Assembly (NCBI RefSeq): GCF_002234675.1
Contig: NC_019859.2
Location: 2,122,740-2,186,739 of the forward strand
Length of the DNA stretch: 64,000 nt
Source of the DNA: Oryzias latipes
Lineage: Eukaryota; Chordata; Actinopteri; Beloniformes; Adrianichthyidae
Direction: 5' to 3'
The translations under genes and the position numbers were made by a program. Of this stretch, positions 35,535-47,230 are shown piece after piece; within the stretch, counting starts at the first letter, position 1, and every line of letters starts with the position of its first letter. The notes below the pieces were generated by a model, which searched no databases, was not told the origin of the DNA, and worked only from the letters and a program-made list of their open reading frames with translations.

Positions 35535-36255
35535 GTAAATATTTTTTGTGAGTCTCAATGAACAGTTTGCCATAAACATTACTTTTTTCTTTAGATATAA
35601 TTACTTGTTTCCATAAATGCTCTTGCAGACTTGCAGCCTCCTGCTGCAGCAGATTTTTATTACCTTACATATTTATTCTCTCATGGAGAAAGGAAGCTTT
35701 GCTTGAACTTGGTCCAGGAGAACCTTGTGATGACCCTGATTAATGGTATTAGGTAGTTTTCCAAGACATAACCTTCTGTCCAACAATACAGCAGAGAGAA
35801 CAGTCCAAACCAAATTTTAAATCAGCCTGACCCATCTTTAGATCTGAAGAGACGCCATACCAATAACAGCCACTAGGGGCATTCCAGCTCAGTCAATGCA
35901 GGAACATTAGGTTGGAACAGTTTCCATGGTGATTGGTGAAATCTGTCACACATGACCTCGTTCAGCTGAACTAACTCTTGAACTCACCTCTCCCGCTTCT
36001 ACCTGGAGAGGTGGTCAAATTGAAGCTGGATGAAGCTGGAGTTCATGATGATGAAACACCGTTTACAGGAGTCAGAGAACAGAGTTAAATGTGGAATCTG
36101 GGTTTTACTCATGGGTTATCCATTTAGTCTAAGATCTTTTATTTTATTTTTTTAATTTCTTAATTCTGTTTGGAACAACGTTTTGGTTTGTGTGTCATGT
36201 TATCCAGAATTAAGGGTTTAACGTTAACTGTTTCTGATTTTCTGTATTTTTCCAG

Positions 36256-36486
36256 ATCTCCAAGTGCAGAGTCAAACAATTGAGGAGTGCTGGTTTAGTC
36301 AATGTGCATGGTTTGACATTTTGTGCAAAAGCAGTTGTGTTCTTCCTCATTCTTCCTACGTGTGGTACAAAAATGGTGAAATAATCACGGATGGATCAGA
36401 ACAAAAGTACTCAGCTTACATTTACGCTGGAGACAGTGTTTCCTGTGCTGTAAGAGGACACGAGTCTTTCCACTCTCCTGTTGTGT
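36256..36486 (+). CDS. Copy B exon 3: short Ig domain
   Basis: 231 bp, phase 1/1, reads DLQVQSQTIEECWFSQCAW, then SSYVWYKNGEI and GDSVSCAVRGHE. The extra cysteine pairs (CWFSQC, LCKSSC) are notable. It corresponds to the truncated exon at 3066 in copy A and to exon 5 here. Confidence 0.7.
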
Positions 36487-36535
36487 GTAAGTTCACGTAC
36501 AGTAACTTACTAAGCAGATTATGTTAAACTCATAT

Positions 36536-36740
36536 TCAAAAATTCAAATTCAACTTTATTTGTATAGCACTGGTCCTGCTACACAGCATTTCAAAGTGCT
36601 TTCCATAATAAAATAAATAATAGTAAAATAAAAAATAGTAGTTACAATAGCAAAGATCATTAAAAAAACCAACACACACATAAAAACCCAGCACATATGC
36701 ATCCCACAAGAACAATAAAAATAAATCGAATATATTGTTA
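36536..36740 (-). mobile_element. L2-type LINE 3' tail, antisense
   Basis: The complement contains GTGCTATACAAATAAAGTTG and a TTTGAATT tail. 5' truncated and non-coding. Confidence 0.5.
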
Positions 36741-37249
36741 ATGAAATTTATACAATCAAGAGTGTCAAACCTTTGAATCAGCTTGGGCCTGAACCACAAA
36801 AATGCATCAAATTATTGTTTTTTTTACACCCCCCTAATTACAATCTTGACAGGTGAGGCACAGCCTCACCTGTCAAGATTGTCAAGACTTGTCTTCATTT
36901 AATAACATTAAAGCACCAGAATATGAAGTTGGAAAAATACCAGAAATTGTTACTGGGGGTCAAATGAAATGTGTCCTGAACACATCTGTATACTTTAATT
37001 TGTTTACTGTATTTATGAATAATTTATACACAAGAAGAGTGTTCTATCCATGTCTATAAAATAAATATTCTATGTAGGACAAATATGTTCTTGTGTGGAT
37101 TTTATAAGCTGTTAGCTGCTGTTGGATGAATGGTGAAATACTCAGTTCTTGCAATTGTAAATCTGACTCCAGAGGAGTCAGGGCCTTACCAGCCATCAGC
37201 CTCACTGCACGTCACTGGATTGCACTTCAGTTCATATATGGGTTAGGGC

Positions 37250-37281
37250 AGGGGAGCCAATACTTTTGGTAATATAGTGCA
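37250..37281. mobile_element. Tc1/mariner-like end scrap
   Basis: GAGCCAATACTTTTGGTAAT ATAGTG resembles a terminal repeat common in fish Tc1-type elements. The other end was not found. Confidence 0.4.
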
Positions 37282-37635
37282 CCTGTAGCTAAATGTTCTG
37301 TGCCAGTTCACAATCAAACACAAATGCATTTTAAATGGAGACAAAGTTCTCATGACATATAATGTTTCTTCACAAGTCTTACAGTCTGATCAAATAAAAC
37401 GTTTTTTTTTTTTTTTAACAAAATACTACCGTACTTCTTTACAATGAAACAAACGAAAAACTTGGACTTATTGTTAGTAAGTTATTGGTAGTGTGTTTAC
37501 TGATCCGACCCCTTTAGATAAAACCAGTTAGGTCTCTGAACCAAAATGATTACAACACCCCTGATTTTATTCAAAAACAGAAAGTTAGTGAAATTAAAAG
37601 GTTGTTGTATTAAATGAATGACATTTGTTTTCCAG

Positions 37636-37959
37636 GTGTTTATGGGAGTTCATGCAACAAAGTGTCTTACACTGAAAGAAGCATCTGTGCCTTCAGAGGA
37701 TCAACAGTGACCATTTCTTGTTCTTTTCAAAGTGAAAGCTCAGATTCATTAGAATCCTGGTTCAGTGTTCGTGGTCAGCAGCACTACTACCAGAACACTG
37801 GAGGACATGATTCATCTGAAAATCGGTTTCAAGTAAAAATGTATCGAGATCAATCAAGTCTGACCATCAGTGACCTGACAGACAGTGATGCAGATGAGTA
37901 TCGGTGTAAAACAACATGGTGGGGCAGAGATTTCCCTGGAACAACTCTCACTGTTGTTG
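37636..37959 (+). CDS. Copy B exon 4: second V-like Ig domain
   Basis: 324 bp, phase 1/1. SICAFRGSTVTISCSF, the SLTISDLTDSDADEYRCKT strand and a terminal TTLTVVG. Both Ig cysteines are present, with a WFSVRG strand C. Open throughout. Confidence 0.78.
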
Positions 37960-38044
37960 GTACAGATGAACACAAACCTGTCACCTACATTTTAGTTACA
38001 GTTGTCAAAGTACAGTTTTTCCATGACATTCTTTGTGTTGTCAG

Positions 38045-38242
38045 ATCCTCGTATGCAGGTGATCCGGTCTGGACAGGAACTGGTTTGTCACAGCAGCTGC
38101 TTTCCTCTGCATCACCTTTCCTTCGTGTGGTTCATGAATGGACAGGAAGTTCAGGGAGAAACTTCTTCTTATTACAGAAAACCTGTTTCTCCTGAAGCCT
38201 CCTACTCCTGTTCTTACCAGGGTCACCGCTTACCTGAAGTCT
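38045..38242 (+). CDS. Copy B exon 5: short Ig domain
   Basis: 198 bp, phase 1/1. DPRMQVIRSGQELVCHSSCF, HLSFVWFMNGQEV and ASYSCSYQGH. Paralogous to exon 3; the V-like plus short-Ig pair has been duplicated within the gene. Confidence 0.75.
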
Positions 38243-38550
38243 GTAAGTCAATGTCAACAGTGTCTTCTGTCATCGCCTCTGTCAAAAGCAGTTTGTTTAT
38301 CATCATATAGACTTTGATCTTAAAAATCACATAAAGAAATCATGATTCACAGTTCCTTTAAAGTTATTTAATGAAATCAATACTGTTGGACTGACAGGGA
38401 ATTTTGAAAAAATGATGACGGATATCCGAAACCTTTCTTATCTTTTTCTCTGACAAAAACAAATATAAATATTGTATGTTTTGGACAATAAGTTTCTCTG
38501 GAGTATTAGTTGCAGTAGCAAAAAAGATGCATACTAAAGAAGAATATATA

Positions 38551-38735
38551 CAGTGCTTTGCGAAAGTATTCGCCCCCTTGAACCTTTCAACCTTTTGCCA
38601 CATTTCAGGCTGCAAACATAAAGATATAAAACTGTAATTTTTTGAAAAGAATGAAAAAAAAGTGGGACACAGTCATGAAGTTGAGCAAAATGTATTGGAT
38701 ATTTCAAACTTGTTTAACGAATGAACGAATTATTG
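38551..38735 (+). mobile_element. Tc1-like transposon, left end only
   Basis: After TA at 38549-38550 comes CAGTGCTTTGCGAAAGTATT, CCTTTTGCCACATTTCAGGC and AGTGGGACACA, the known left end of abundant fish Tc1 elements. Transposase and right end are missing. Confidence 0.75.
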
Positions 38736-38784
38736 TTGTTGTTGTTCTTAATTTCATTTTTTGTAGTATTTTATTTATTTATTT

Positions 38785-39535
38785 ATTTAGCCTGGCGTGT
38801 GGGGACCCTGTTAGCCGAGACGGTGGCCGGGCGTGCAATGCTGGGGGGTCGGCTGGCTGGAGGGGGTTACTGTGTAGTGTCGGGGGCAGGGGCAACCAGA
38901 AAAATGTGTGTTTGTGAGAGAGTGGATGGGTGGGGACAGGCCTGGGGGCTACCTCGCCAGTCCCCTCTGGGGCTCACCCTCCCTTTTGCAGAGTGGGAAG
39001 GACAGTGGAGGGGGATTAGGGAGGAGGGGTTGAGGAATGTGTTGGGTGAGGGGGGGCTGTAGAGGGTACTGTAGTGTGGGCTCGCCTATACCTCCCGGTG
39101 CCGAAGGGGCCCCTGTACGGGGGACTCCTCTTACCTGTGAAATGTTATGCCTTCCTCCTTCGTGGACTCATTTCTCTGATTTTGGCAGTTGAAACCCGCA
39201 AAATGAAGTGGTATTTTGCAAAAAATGTGTTCACATGCATGCACTGCAGCAGTGACTTGACCTCACCAAGATGGCGGTGCTCTCCTCCCATGAGGAATCA
39301 CGTGATGTCTCCTCTAGTGATTTAACTCATTGGTCCCGTCATTAGGGGTGCTCCTGGTCCGGGGTTTCTCCTGGTCTGGCTAACCCACAGTGTATCAAAG
39401 GACAGATATATTCAGCTTCTCTTAGTGTCAGAATTTCACGTTTGTATGTAATATTTGTCTTTGCATAAATTGCGGAGAACAATTTCCCCATTGTGGGATA
39501 AATAAAGTCAATTTGAAAAAAAAAAAAAAAAACCA
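38785..39535 (+). mobile_element. Poly(A)-tailed retroposon, probably LINE 3' end
   Basis: GC-rich block (38790-39130), then TTTCCCCATTGTGGGATAAA TAAAGTC followed by an A-tail of 17 at about 39516-39532. No reading frame with RT motifs remains. 39540-40746 holds only intron sequence. Confidence 0.45.
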
Positions 39536-40746
39536 TGGCACTTTCTCCCCCTCCCTCTTTATTTATTTTTCTTCAACCCCCGCCCACCCCACCCACACAC
39601 AAACACACAGACTTTCCCCCTCTTCCTCCCCTTTAATAAAAATAATATGTAAATGTACAAAATGTAACAAATAAATAAAAAATAGAAAAAACAAAACCAC
39701 CCTGATTTACACCCTGGCTATCCAAAGATTCATAACCCCTTTTTGTAATAGTAAAATCTGTCCAAAACAAAAGGGCTTCAGCTCTCATCTGTTTGCTCAG
39801 TTGTTGGACAGAACAAGTAAAAAAGTAAATTAAACAAACAAACACTCTTTGACGTAACTCTAAACTGTTTACATGATAAACGTGAATCAGATGAATCTGA
39901 GGTGAAGAAAAGCGAATTTTCAAATTGACACTATATCAATATACGACACATTAAGTTAGTCATGTGTTGCAAAGAAGTGCAAAGCTCATTTTCTCTGCTT
40001 CAAAGTATACTAGAATTACGTTAATTGTGTAACTAGTTGTAGTTATAATAATTCAAAGAATGTCAACACTTGAGCTAAAGCTCCAGTGTTAAATGATTAA
40101 TCCTGAATTTAACTTTGATTAGTTTCATCAGAAAACTTGAAATATCTCATTAAAAATTAATTCTGATTATTATGTTTAAATTATCTAAAATCTGAACCAT
40201 TCAGACATCGATCAGTTTTCATGTTAACCGGCTTGAAGGGAAATGGTGGCGAGTTTAGGTTGGATCAGGGGAATCCAAGTCTTGATTGACAATAAATCAT
40301 CAAAGAGTTCAGCAGAAAATAGTGCAAGAATAGCTGGAAAACAGGAGGTTGATGGAACTACCGGACAAGGGTTGGGCTGCATGGCTCAGAGGAACTGTGG
40401 AAGCAGACGGGAAGTTGGCCTGATCACTCCAGAAATCAAAATCAGAATGCAGTTTTTCTTGAATGATTCAAGTAAACCAGATGCTGCAGGAGAAGAAGGA
40501 GCCTGAAGAACTGAGGACCACCAAGCAGCAGTTAACATAGAGACAGAGTCTATAACAAAGTGTTTAAAGCTGCTTGATTCTCATCTTTGAGTGACATGTT
40601 ACTTTTTAGTTGTATATCTCTTTACATGCATGTGTGTTTGCACACGGATGGATGTTCTCAGATGCTCCAAAAGCTCCAGCAGTACAGATGTTTCCCTCTG
40701 GTTTATTGTCTGTGAACCTTCATGAGCTTCATTTTTTGTCTTCCAG

Positions 40747-41001
40747 ATGCTCCAAAGTCCGTTTCTGTATCCATGAGTCTGACTGAGATTATGGAGGGCA
40801 GTTCAGTGACTCTGACCTGCAGCTGTGATGCTAACCCAGCAGCTAAATTCAGGTGGTACAAAAACAACCAAACTCTGCTCCTTGAGGATCAAAGTCTGAT
40901 CCTCAGGTCCGTCCAGCGTTCTGACTCCAGAAAATTCCACTGTGTAGCTGAGAATAAACTTGGAGAAGCAGCATCTGACTATGTCTTCATAAATGTGGAA
41001 T
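40747..41001 (+). CDS. Copy B exon 6: C2-type Ig domain
   Basis: 255 bp. DAPKSVSVSMSLTEIMEG, SSVTLTCSCDANPAAKFRWY, and KFHCVAENKLGEAAS. Both cysteines and the tryptophan are present. Confidence 0.8.
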
Positions 41002-41086
41002 GTGAGTCCAACAAAGGAACCAGAATAAATCTTCAGATCTTTGTGATGTTTGACCTTCAGTAAATTACTTGAATTTTTATGTCCAG

Positions 41087-41341
41087 ATCCTCCAGAAACC
41101 TCCTCTGTGTCTGTGAGTCCCTCTGCTGAGGTCCTGGAGGGCAGTTCAGTGACTCTGACCTGCAGCAGTGATGCTAACCCAGCAGCTAACTACACCTGGT
41201 TCAAAGACAACAGACCTCTGCTTTCAGAAGACAAAGTTCATTTCTCCTCCATCAGGTCTGAACACTCAGGAAATTACAGCTGCAAGTCTGAGAACAAACA
41301 TGGACAAAGCAGCTCGACCCCTCTGCTCCTGGATGTTCAGT
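41087..41341 (+). CDS. Copy B exon 7: C2-type Ig domain
   Basis: 255 bp. DPPETSSVSVSPSAEVLEG, SSVTLTCSSDANPAANYTWF, and GNYSCKSENKHGQSS. Very similar to exon 8 and to the copy A exons at 4036 and 4454. Confidence 0.8.
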
Positions 41342-41425
41342 GTAAGTTTAGACTCTGGTTTAGAGATTTAGGTTTTCTTTGACTGAGGGTTTCTAGAAAT
41401 TCATGTTTTTTGTTTTAAATCTCAG

Positions 41426-41683
41426 ATCCTCCCAGGATTCCCTCAGTGAGTGTCTTTGGTAAAATCTCTAAGGGCAGTTCAGTGACTCTGACCTGCAGCA
41501 GTGACGCTAACCCAGCAGCTAACTTCTCCTGGTTCAAGAAGGATGAAGACTCACCAAAAGCATCTGGACCAAACTGGACCATCAGTGATTTAAGAGCTGA
41601 ACACAGTGGCTTTTATTACTGTGAAGCAGAGAACAGAAGAGGAAGTCTGAACTCCAGTTTACATCTGATTGAAGCAGAAACAG
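41426..41683 (+). CDS. Copy B exon 8: membrane-proximal C2-type Ig domain
   Basis: 258 bp. DPPRIPSVSVFGKISKG, SSVTLTCSSDANPAANFSWF, and GFYYCEAENRRGSLN. It ends before the Rex1-containing intron. Confidence 0.8.
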
Positions 41684-41785
41684 GTTGGTTCTTTCAAAAA
41701 TGTGTGTCTGCTGACGTAATCTCTGCAAATGACAACATCCTTAATCCATATAAGGCCTTAGTTCCAAGTGTCCTTACAGGTGAAT

Positions 41786-42955
41786 AAGATAAGATAAGAT
41801 AAAGATACTTTATTGATCCCAGCTTGGGAAATTGGGTTTTTGCAGCGTCGGCATTAGGCTCAAGATACAAACATACAGACAATAGACGACAACAGAGAAC
41901 CAACACAATCAATCAGAAAGAAACATCTGTGAAAAAGAACAGTTGTATTGCGTGCCACATCAGGAGAGAAAAACAGACAGACCATAAATGAGTTTATCTA
42001 TTGCACATGGATGAAAAGTTATAGAGTCCAATGGAGTGAGGTATGAAAGATCTCCTAAAGCGGTTGGTGTGACAGCGAAGTTGCCTTAGCCTATTGGAGA
42101 AGGAGCTCTGCTGACCATCCAGTACAGGATGGAGAGGATGCTCAGTATTATCCATGATGGATAAGACCTTATTTAAAGTCCTCCTCTCCATCACAGATTC
42201 AAATGTGTCCATTTTACAACCGATTACGGAGCCAGCTCTTCGGATCAGTTTGTTCAGTCTATTACTGTCCCTAGCAGATATGCTGCCCCCCCAGCAGACC
42301 ACTGAGAAGAACAGAGTGCTAGCCACAACAGACTGGTAAAAGGACCTTAGCCTCCTCAGGAAATGGAGTCTGCTGCTGGCCTTCTTATACACAGCGGTGC
42401 TGTTGCTCTTCCAGCTTAGTCTGTTGTCAATGGTTACTTCCAAGTACATGTGCTCCTCTACCTCTGCCACATCTCTGCCAAAGATGCTGAGAGGCTGGGA
42501 AGCTGGTGGTTTCTTCCTGAAGTCCATCGTCATCTCTCTGGTCTTCTCCACATTGAGCAGCAGGTGGTTTGCTCTGGCCCATCTCACAAATTTATCCACA
42601 AGATCCCTGTACTCCTCCTCCCGCACACCATTAATGCAGCAGATAACCGCGGAGTCATCAGAAAATTTCTGAATATGGAATGACTCTGAGTTGTACCGGA
42701 AGTAACTGGTGTACAAAGTGAACAGGAAGGGAGGGAGCACAGTTCCCTGTGGGGCCCCCACACTGCTTGTCACCACGTCAGACAGGACACCGCCCAACCA
42801 GACAAACTGCGGCCTGTCTGACAAGTAGTCAATGATCCAGGAGACCAAGCCACCGTCCACACCCATCTGCTGCAGCTTCTTACCCAGTAACCAGGGCTGG
42901 ATGGTGTTGAACGCACTGGAAAAATCAAAGAATGTGACCCTCACAGGCTGTCTGT
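41786..42955 (-). mobile_element. Rex1/Babar-type LINE, 5' truncated
   Basis: In intron 8 of the CD22-like gene, antisense. The 3' tail is TTATC repeats next to GGGATCAATAAAGTATC (complement). The ORF at 41994-42944 keeps RT motifs FFDFSSAFNTIQP, GAPQGTVLPPFLFTLY and FSDDSAV (variant of FADD), plus the C-terminal NRFRRSFIPHSIGLYN. It is open for 316 codons, so the insertion is not very old. Confidence 0.85.
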
Positions 42956-43251
42956 GGAAGAACGTTCAGACCTGTACAGAGCACACAGGTGGCCCAAATA
43001 TATCAAGGTCGTAGACCGCTTGGTCAACCCATAGAGAAAATGTTAATGCAGATTTTACTACAGACATGCCGCAGGCAACAGGTCATAGTGAGCACTTATA
43101 CACCCTGTGGGGGTAAGTAAGGGTCTGGTAGGCGAGATTCAGGTGTGTCACAGATTTCTCATTTTTTAACCCCCAAATCCTGCACCTGTATGGGGTCAAC
43201 AACCCTGTTCATGTGACTTTAGGTTTTCAGAGTTTAATTTTGTCTTTCCAG

Positions 43252-43333
43252 ATTCATGGAAATCAGCAGCAACTGCAAAGACCATAATTGCTGTTTTGTT
43301 GTTTGTCTTTCTCCCTGCCTTTCTTTGGATCAG
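43252..43333 (+). CDS. Copy B exon 9: transmembrane segment
   Basis: 82 bp, phase 1 in and phase 2 out. DSWKSAATAKT followed by IIAVLLFVFLPAFLWIR, a single hydrophobic span. A degenerate copy is fused to H2A at 27128-27209. Confidence 0.8.
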
Positions 43334-43421
43334 GTAAAGAACTATTTAGTACCTGTTTGGACTGAAGTTTACATTCATGCGTCTTTTAATGACTTTGTCC
43401 TTTTTTGACCGTCAAAACCAG

Positions 43422-43476
43422 AAAAAACAGGCGTGTCACAGAGCAGCGGGAGAAGAGAGCTGCCAACAGAACTCAG
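43422..43476 (+). CDS. Copy B exon 10: basic juxtamembrane segment
   Basis: 55 bp. Reads KNRRVTEQREKRAANRTQ, a strongly basic stop-transfer region just inside the membrane. The phase fits both neighbours. Confidence 0.7.
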
Positions 43477-43821
43477 GTAAAAAAGGTTAGCTTTGTCTTT
43501 GTGAGGCGTCCTTCAGTCAGACAGCATCCACCAGAGAGCCCACAAATACAGATGTGCAACTCATCTCTATTTGTCTGCATGCAGCAGAAGCTAGAGATGA
43601 ACAAACATTAACATCATATGAAGTAGCAGGTCCTTAAGGGAATATCTAAAATAATGTATGCTTTAAAAAAAGGCTCATTGAACCATGTTTATTTCCCAGT
43701 AAAAGAGGTTTGAAGGGATTCTGATTTAAAATAGATGATTTCACAGCAAACAGCCTCATGAAGATGAGAGTTGAAGTCCAGGTGGGGAAGGTGTGAGTTT
43801 GTGGATCTTCTCGTCCTGCAG

Positions 43822-44036
43822 CTCAACACGAGTCCAGACATCAACAGTCCATCTGCAGAAACAGAAGCAGCAGAAGAGCAGCTTGAGCTTCATTACAGCA
43901 GCATCCATTTCTCTAAGAACCAGGAGGAATGTCTGTACTCCAACATCAGGAGAAATCCCAAACCCAGACAGAGACCAGAGGACAACTCTGTTGAATAATC
44001 TGCAGTTGGATTCAAGAAATCTGCTGAAGCTAAAAA
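43822..44036 (+). CDS. Copy B exon 11: cytoplasmic tail with ITIM
   Basis: Phase 0 in. The frame contains LHYSSI, a canonical ITIM (I/V/L-x-Y-x-x-L/I/V), and CLYSNI, a near-ITIM. It then meets TAA at 43996-43998 in VE-stop-SAV. A tyrosine codon here (TAT or TAC) would make VEYSAV, a third ITIM, so the stop seems to replace the ITIM tyrosine. After it the frame stays open to a GTGAGC donor at 44037. Confidence 0.65.
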
Positions 44037-44117
44037 GTGAGCAACTTGCATGACAACCAAGTTTATTTTCTTTAGAAACTGGCAAATTAATTAAACTTTA
44101 TTTACTTTTTCTTACAG

Positions 44118-44184
44118 AACAACAGAAGCTGAACATTCAGAGGATTTTGCTCTTTACAGCACCGTCAACAAAGTCTCATCCTGA
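44118..44184 (+). CDS. Copy B exon 12: C-terminal tail
   Basis: Acceptor TTCTTACAG; the frame gives TTEAEHSEDFALYSTVNKVS then a stop. ALYSTV is an ITIM-like tyrosine site. It is reached only if the exon 11 stop is bypassed or is an allele. Confidence 0.6.
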
Positions 44185-45494
44185 TGAAGGAAAATCAGAT
44201 TTACCTTCACCTTCTGCTGTTATTGACATGTTTGCTTTAGTTTAGTTCAACAATTCTCAAAATAAGGAAATTTCTTGGAGAAGACAGAAAAAAATATATA
44301 GAAATTGATGCAAGAAGATTCTCAGCTTGGTCACTTTTTCTCTTGAATGATTCATGAAAAACACAACAATGTGACATAAGCAGCAGAACCAACTGTTTTT
44401 TTTAATAAAATTATTTTCAGTTAAAATTGTTTTCATGGTTTTTTGGGGGGGTTTCTTTTAATTAAGTCTTTAGAAATAGAAACATCTGCCATTATTGTTT
44501 TGCCGGCTTGGTCATTATTGCACAGACGAGAGGCACTAGAGTTCCTGCATTGCTGTTAATTTGGTTTTCTTTTCTTCAGACTTTACTCTGCATCAACATC
44601 GTAGAACTAGCAAACATAAGTAATGAATAACTATAGCACATGAATTACATACCTTCACACAAATAATGCACAAAAGAATACACCCCGGCATGCCAACCCC
44701 GTGCCACAGTTGGCATGCCTGCCCTAGGTTGCCGCCTCCTGACATTTCCATTTACCATTAAAAGTACACATAATTAGTTCATTATAAGGAGAACATGATT
44801 CTTATTCTGGTGTGACAGTACCTCCATTTCACTGTACTTTGTACAAAGTATGCAAAGAGAATAAAGACTTATTTTAAGTTTACACTTGTCAATATTTTGT
44901 GGTTTGCCGTTTGTGGCTCCTGGGGTTTACTAAATGTGTCTATCATTTTTTAAACATTCCTGTTTGTTTGCAGGTCAGTGGGCGTTTCACAAGCAATGAA
45001 ACAGCTGAGACGAGGACTTGAGGAGCTCTAGTGTGGACAGTGCAAAGTCAAAGATGTTATTATAAATTATTTGTTATAAAAAAACTTTTTAAATATTCAG
45101 AATCTATATTTATAACGAATGGCTTAATGGTCAAAAAAACAGCAATCAAGTGTGTTTTTCTAAAGCAGGAAGTGGGATTTTGTGGCTCTGATCAGTAAGA
45201 AACTGGGCTAAAAAGCTCTCAATGTGACAGACTCCTGATCTAAACTGTTTAAAACTGTCTGATCCTAAACGTAAAGTGAACATTTTCTTTTGGGGATGTC
45301 ATTAAATAAACTAAAATCATTTGTCATTGTTTTTTATTGGAGAACTATTTATTACTGCTGTCAGCTGCCATCTTTGTGTTTGTTGTCGTCAAGTTAACTT
45401 CATTTATGACAAAATGATAAACAGCACATATCTGCTGTAACTTTAAACAAGACTTTAAACATGTTGGTCAATTATAGACATACTTTTCAAGTAG
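44185..45494. other. Spacer between CD22-like copy B and the second histone block
   Basis: No gene is recognised. AATAAAATTATTTTCAG at about 44404 could serve as polyadenylation signal for the CD22-like gene. 45495 begins the region shared with 22370. Confidence 0.5.
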
Positions 45495-45887
45495 TTTGAT
45501 CGTTTAAAAAAGCATTTAAGGAGACAGAATATTCGCTAAAGTCGCTCAGCAGCGCTCAGCTTTCAGAGGTTTGGGTGACTTTTGAAGGCTCTATTAGGAA
45601 ACTGCCGGTAGATTCAGAGCTGGACATGAGCTGAAACTCAAGAGACTCTTGTCCGCTGTGGACTGCTTCATCTGGAGTTTTCGGTATTGCTCCAAAACCG
45701 ATTATTTACTCTTTTATCTCGCTGAAGAAAACACAAGTTCCGCCATTCCGCCTGCACGCGCCTGCGAGCTGCCTCTACTTGAGTCTCCACGGTTCTCATG
45801 GTGTGTTTAAGTGCAGCGTCAGCGCTCAGACTTTTTCAATCTGAGTGAGGATCGTTGATTAGCGACAGACCAGACAGTAAAACAAAC
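45495..45887 (+). promoter_or_regulatory. H1 promoter region, second copy
   Basis: Nearly identical to 22370-22751. H1 box AAACACA at 45729-45735; the TATA-like box reads TTTAAGT here. Confidence 0.75.
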
Positions 45888-46496
45888 ATGGCAGAAGTAG
45901 CTCCAGCTCCCGCCGCCGCTCCGGCCAAAGCCGCCAAGAAGAAGACTTCCAAGCCGAAGAAGGCCGGTCCCAGCGTCAGCGAGCTGATCGTCAAAACGGT
46001 GGCCGCTTCCAAGGAGCGCAGCGGCGTGTCTGCCGCCGCCTTGAAGAAGGCTCTGGCGGCCGGAGGCTACGATGTGGACAAGAACAAAGCCCGCGTCAAC
46101 ACCGCCATCAAGAGCCTGCTGACCAAGGGGACTCTGGTCCACACCAAGGGCACCGGCGCTGCCGGCTCCTTCAAGATGAGCAAGACGACCGAAAGTACGA
46201 AGCCTGCAGCTAAGAAAGCCGCTCCTAAAGCTAAGAAGCCCGCCGCCAAGAAACCCGCAGCGGCTAAGAAGCCCAAGGCAGCAGCCAAGAAGCCCGCAGC
46301 TGCTAAGAAGTCTCCCAAGAAGGTGAAGAAGCCAGCAGCAGCGCCCAAGAAAGCAGCCAAGAGCCCCAAGAAGGCCACCAAGAGCCCCAAAAAGAGCCCC
46401 AAGAAGGCGGTGAAGAAAGCCCCCGCAGCCAAGAAAGCTCCCGCTAAGAAGGCAGCCAAGCCCAAAGTCAAGAAGACAGCAGCCAAGAAGAAGTGA
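45888..46496 (+). CDS. H1: Linker histone H1, second copy
   Basis: 202 residues; same protein as 22752-23360, with only silent base changes (for example around 46041 and 46196). The start at 45888 ([12 protein letters not shown]) follows the H1 box and TATA-like box; an in-frame ATG at 45855 lies in the leader. Globular winged helix at about 28-100, then a Lys/Ala/SPKK tail. Same order as the other block: H4 follows downstream on the same strand, here 2.1 kb away because of a Harbinger-type insertion. Confidence 0.97.
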   Translation: MAEVAPAPAAAPAKAAKKKTSKPKKAGPSVSELIVKTVAASKERSGVSAAALKKALAAGGYDVDKNKARVNTAIKSLLTKGTLVHTKGTGAAGSFKMSKTTESTKPAAKKAAPKAKKPAAKKPAAAKKPKAAAKKPAAAKKSPKKVKKPAAAPKKAAKSPKKATKSPKKSPKKAVKKAPAAKKAPAKKAAKPKVKKTAAKKK

Positions 46497-46527
46497 AGAA
46501 ACATCCTCAGAATTCTGTAGAAACAAA

Positions 46528-46543
46528 GGCTCTTCTAAGAGCC
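46528..46543 (+). terminator. Histone 3' stem-loop (H1, second copy)
   Basis: GGCTCTTCTAAGAGCC, 31 bp after the stop. Confidence 0.92.
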
Positions 46544-47230
46544 ACCACTTCTCCTGTCAGCAGCTCATTCCTCTGGTTTCAGAAAACACTCAACACCAAA
46601 ACCAGCTTCACTTCACTTATTAATATATGAACGAATCAGTGCAAATTATGAGATTAGGTTGATAAACTTAAGGGCACAATCACAAGAAGGAACAAAGAAT
46701 TAACTAAAAAGATTCAGCAGTCGTTAAAACATAACTAAATAGACTACAACTAATGTATAAATGTGGATTATTTCATCATTAGACCACAAATAAATTACAG
46801 CAAATCACAAATACCCAAACAAGACATTACAGTTCAAAAGTGTTTGTGAAAAGTTTGGGAGAAAATGACAAACTCAAGGACTGCTGTGGAACTAGCATTT
46901 ATATTTAAAATTACACTTAGATTAAAAAAAAAAGTTAGTTATTGTTTCACATCTTCACAATACACTTTTATATATGATGTCCACTTCATCAGGATACATT
47001 AATTTATTAGAATTTAAAGAGGTTACTGTTCGCAACTGCAAAAGACAAAGTTCAAGTAAATGTTCTTTACAGTTATTCAAATTTATATTATATTCAAAAT
47101 ATCACAAGAGGCAAAGTTAAATCGGCTTTATTACTAAATTTAAATGTGCATTATTGGCTTCTTGTGACTTTAACATGTTAAAGGTTTTGTTTGTTTAAGT
47201 GGATGTTATATTGTTATACATTATTGTACA
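46544..47230. other. H1-H4 spacer, paralogous to 23408-24072
   Basis: Alignable by eye with the other block (for example GAGGTTACTGTTCGCAACTG), with many small indels. The spacer has diverged far more than the genes. Confidence 0.65.

Larger units (their letters stand above)
28494..44184 (+). pseudogene. CD22/sialoadhesin-like receptor, copy B (12 exons, two in-frame stops)
   Basis: Exons with consensus splice sites: 28494-28548, 35181-35534, 36256-36486, 37636-37959, 38045-38242, 40747-41001, 41087-41341, 41426-41683, 43252-43333, 43422-43476, 43822-44036, 44118-44184. Together they form one continuous frame of 783 codons: signal peptide, two pairs of V-like plus short Ig domains, three C2 domains, one membrane span and a cytoplasmic tail with ITIM-like tyrosines. 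This is the plan of fish CD22-like inhibitory B-cell receptors. Two in-frame stops lie in exon 2 (35507-35509) and exon 11 (43996-43998). All Ig exons are phase 1/phase 1, so exon 2 could be skipped without loss of frame. It may thus be a pseudogene, a null allele, or a gene expressed in a shortened form. Introns 1, 5 and 8 are filled with transposons. Confidence 0.75.

Noticed and set aside
40243-40506. 87-codon ORF in intron 5 of CD22-like copy B
   Set aside because: Not flanked by splice sites of the right phase and not Ig-like.
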